This document shows positions 61,923-64,000 of a DNA stretch of 64,000 nucleotides, piece after piece (within the stretch, counting starts at the first letter, position 1; each line of letters begins with the position of its first letter). This DNA comes from Deltaproteobacteria bacterium. Lineage in GTDB: Bacteria; Myxococcota_A; Polyangia; HGW-17. The notes under the pieces are model-generated. The model saw only the letters and a program-made list of their open reading frames with translations, was not told where the DNA came from and did no database searches. The stretch covers positions 1-64,000 of the forward strand of contig JAFGWM010000046.1 in the NCBI GenBank assembly GCA_016937155.1. Reading direction: 5' to 3'. The translations under genes were made by a program, and so were the position numbers.

Positions 61923-63284
61923 TTAATCAAATATTTTCCCTGGATTAAGCCGTCCGGAAGGATCCCAGATGCTCTTCAGACCTTTCATCATTTCCAGTGA
62001 AAACGGATCATGTTCAATAGTCATAAATCTTTTTTTAGAAATACCTATTCCATGTTCACCAGTAAGAGTTCCACCGATGCTGCATATTTTAATAAACAAC
62101 TCGGATGCTGCAGAATTGAGTTTATCAGATTCATCGGCATTATCCGATAAAAAGTTAACATGAAGATTTCCATCCCCAGCATGACCATAGCATGCACAGT
62201 TGATGGAATGTTTGTTGGCTATATCATTTATTATATAAAGTGTTTCGGATATTGCAGCCCTTGGAACCGCGATGTCTTCACTCAGTTTAAATGGATACTT
62301 TTCCTTAAGTGATGAACTCACTTTTCTTCTGGCTTCCCAAATAATTTCCATCTCTTTTTCAGTCAGAGCAATTTCATGATGTATAACGCCCGAATTTTTA
62401 ATTATTTCCAGTGAGTTTCGCAGCAATATCGGATCTTCGGGAATTCCTTCCAGTTCACAGATAACAGCTCCTCCGGCATTTTCGGGAGGGTCAAATCCTT
62501 CTATATATCTGACTATATTAATACTTGCAGCATCCATCATTTCAAGGCTCATAGGAAAAATACCTGATCTCAAAACAGCGCCAATGCTTTTTCCAGCATC
62601 ATCCGGTGTGGCATAATAAGCTACGATTATCCCGGATGGCCGGTGCAGAGGAATAAGTTTCAATGTAAGTTGCGAGATAATTCCCAGAGTTCCTTCACTA
62701 CCGCATATCAAAGCAGTAAGATCGTATCCGCTGACACCTTTAACTGATTTTTTCCCGATATTGAACCTGTTTCCGGATGAGTTAACGATTTCCATACCCA
62801 GAAGATACTCTCTTGTTACCCCATACCGGAAGGCTCTGGGGCCACCTGCATTTTCTGCTACGTTCCCACCAAGGGTGCATTTATCCAGACTGGCAGGATC
62901 TGGAGGATAAAAAAGTTTGAAATCTTTTACTTTATTCTGGAGTGCTTCGGTAATTACACCTGGTTCGATTACAGTAAAAAGGGATTCCTCATCCACATCA
63001 AGAATATGGTTCATTCTTTCCATGGATACCACCACACCGCCCAAAAGGGGAATGGAACCACCAGTTTTTCCTGTTCCCGCACCCCTTGGAGTAACTGGAA
63101 ACCCGTGCTCTGATGATAATTTTGCAAGTATTTCAATTTCCAGAGGAGATTCAGGAAAAAATACAGTCTCCGGATAAGATGGAGGATTGTCAGATTCATC
63201 TACAGAATAGGGTTGCATCTTTCCCACATCAAAAAGTACTTTTTCTTTTCCGAACTCAGAAATTAAGAGCTCTGTAACTGACAT
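61923..63284 (-). CDS. FAD-linked oxidase (GlcD / D-lactate dehydrogenase type)
   Basis: 453 aa. The PCMH-type FAD-binding domain has PVTPRGAGTGKTGGSIPLLG and DPASLDKCTLGGNVAENAGG. The C-terminal cap holds CACYGHAGDGNLHVNF (His ligands) and GTLTGEHGIGISKKRF. Substrate is a 2-hydroxyacid (glycolate, D-lactate or D-2-hydroxyglutarate); sequence alone does not decide. It lies one base after the aminotransferase stop and 12 bp before plsC, within one operon. Confidence 0.93.
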   Translation of the reverse strand: MSVTELLISEFGKEKVLFDVGKMQPYSVDESDNPPSYPETVFFPESPLEIEILAKLSSEHGFPVTPRGAGTGKTGGSIPLLGGVVVSMERMNHILDVDEESLFTVIEPGVITEALQNKVKDFKLFYPPDPASLDKCTLGGNVAENAGGPRAFRYGVTREYLLGMEIVNSSGNRFNIGKKSVKGVSGYDLTALICGSEGTLGIISQLTLKLIPLHRPSGIIVAYYATPDDAGKSIGAVLRSGIFPMSLEMMDAASINIVRYIEGFDPPENAGGAVICELEGIPEDPILLRNSLEIIKNSGVIHHEIALTEKEMEIIWEARRKVSSSLKEKYPFKLSEDIAVPRAAISETLYIINDIANKHSINCACYGHAGDGNLHVNFLSDNADESDKLNSAASELFIKICSIGGTLTGEHGIGISKKRFMTIEHDPFSLEMMKGLKSIWDPSGRLNPGKIFD

Positions 63285-63285
63285 T

Positions 63286-64000
63286 TTATTTTTCCAGTCG
63301 TGTTAAGGCATCTTCCAGGAGTTTTTCACTAACTGTCATTGATGCTCTGAAATAGCCCTCACCTTCAGGCCCAAACATAACACCCGGAGTAATAAATATC
63401 CTGTATTTATCAAGCATGAAGTCTGTGTATTCATGGGAGGTCATTCCCTCAGGTACTTTTCCCCATAAAAAGAAAGTACCGCCTGGAATTTCGACTTTAG
63501 CCCCTGTCTTCCTTAGTGCTGCAAGAATCCTCTCCATGCGTTTCCTGTATGTATTTCTCTGTTTTGCTCCGAAATCATCAATCAGATTGTCCAGTGCCCA
63601 CGCCCCTGCGAACTGCAGTGGTTTGAACTGGCCTGAGTCCATGTTAGTTTTCATAGTTTTTAATGGTTTTAGCAGTGCAGGATTTCCTACAGCAAAGGCT
63701 AATCTCCAGCCAGTAATATTAAACATTTTAGAAAGAGAATGAAATTCAATAACTCTTTTTTTGGCACCAGAGAGTTCAAAAAAGCTATGGGGGCGTTCAT
63801 TAAAATAGATTTCCTCATAAGCGTTGTCATGAACTATAATCAGATCATTTTCTTCAGCAAAATCCAGTGCTTTTTTATAATATTCAAGTGGCGCGGTAAC
63901 ACCAGTGGGATTATTCGGATAGTTCAAATAAAGCAATGTTGCTTTTTCTGCAACTTCAGGTGAAATCATTGATAAATCAGGAAGAAAACCCTTTTCAGGT
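63286..64000 (-). CDS. Class I/II PLP aminotransferase, C-terminal part (cut by window edge)
   Basis: The frame is open through the window end, so the gene starts beyond 64000; about 238 residues are visible. It contains LYLNYPNNPTGVTAP and the PLP-lysine motif SLSKMFNITGWRLAFAVG (Schiff-base Lys), followed by a small-domain Arg region (GEGYFRASMTV). YPNNPTG and SKMFNITGWR match the LL-diaminopimelate/alanine-type aminotransferase group (DapL or AlaA-like). The next gene begins one base after its stop, so the two are co-transcribed. Confidence 0.9.
   Translation of the reverse strand, partial: PEKGFLPDLSMISPEVAEKATLLYLNYPNNPTGVTAPLEYYKKALDFAEENDLIIVHDNAYEEIYFNERPHSFFELSGAKKRVIEFHSLSKMFNITGWRLAFAVGNPALLKPLKTMKTNMDSGQFKPLQFAGAWALDNLIDDFGAKQRNTYRKRMERILAALRKTGAKVEIPGGTFFLWGKVPEGMTSHEYTDFMLDKYRIFITPGVMFGPEGEGYFRASMTVSEKLLEDALTRLEK

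Noticed and set aside
1-64000. CRISPR array, tRNA, rRNA or prophage
   Set aside because: No regularly spaced repeats, no cloverleaf-like sequence, and no phage structural or integrase genes were seen.

Overview
The window is AT-rich, densely packed bacterial DNA from a Gram-negative organism. I infer an uncultured or poorly studied lineage of the former Deltaproteobacteria, near Myxococcota. The support is several lipoproteins with lipobox cysteines, two C-terminal-Phe outer-membrane-like barrels, PEGA-repeat proteins, a myxobacterial-style Ser/Thr kinase with an HRDVSPQN loop, TPR-plus-membrane proteins and many stand-alone phosphorelay proteins. This placement rests on gene content only. 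No rRNA, tRNA or CRISPR array was seen.

The centrepiece is a minus-strand operon at about 24.6-8.2 kb. It runs: a single-chain type I fatty acid synthase of about 2945 aa (AT-ER-DH-MPT-ACP-KR-KS, the fungal/mycobacterial architecture); holo-ACP synthase (TAATG overlap); a eukaryote-like one-chain acetyl-CoA carboxylase of 1798 aa (BC-BCCP-central-CT; TGA directly abutting ATG); then aspS. The catalytic motifs of every FAS domain are readable. The set could in principle take acetyl-CoA through malonyl-CoA to long acyl chains, with AcpS arming the ACP. A sigma-54-like promoter (TGGCACG-N4-ATGCA) lies upstream of fas in the right orientation.

Layout. 0-0.8 kb: debris of an IS630-family element with a large inverted repeat. 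0.8-8 kb: a c-di-GMP phosphodiesterase response regulator, a B12-type radical SAM protein, a PAS hybrid histidine kinase, and a Ser/Thr kinase with acidic Thr repeats. 8-24.6 kb: aspS and the FAS/ACC operon. 25-27.8 kb: an acidic proline-tailed protein and a KOW protein, then a small radical SAM protein. 27.8-36.2 kb: dnaE, a cysteine-rich lipoprotein, a six-PEGA barrel protein, lipoprotein ApbE and a HAD phosphatase. 36.2-40.7 kb: envelope proteins and a secreted EGF/nuclease-fold lipoprotein. 40.7-44.8 kb: sigma-70 factor, TrmH, a porin-like protein and rpsT. 44.9-49.3 kb: a membrane protein and a four-gene phosphorelay cluster. 49.3-54.9 kb: a CCA-adding-type nucleotidyltransferase, an HExxH peptidase, a SRPBCC/cold-shock-like fusion and RNase G. 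55-58 kb: two lipoproteins, a duplicated-HTH protein and a membrane protein. 58-64 kb: an MFS transporter, then a minus-strand cluster of VanW-like protein, lipoprotein, PlsC-type acyltransferase, FAD-linked oxidase and a truncated aminotransferase.

Most genes are housekeeping, envelope or signalling. Tight spacing and stop/start overlaps indicate several translationally coupled operons. All functional calls come from reading motifs by eye; no database search was run.
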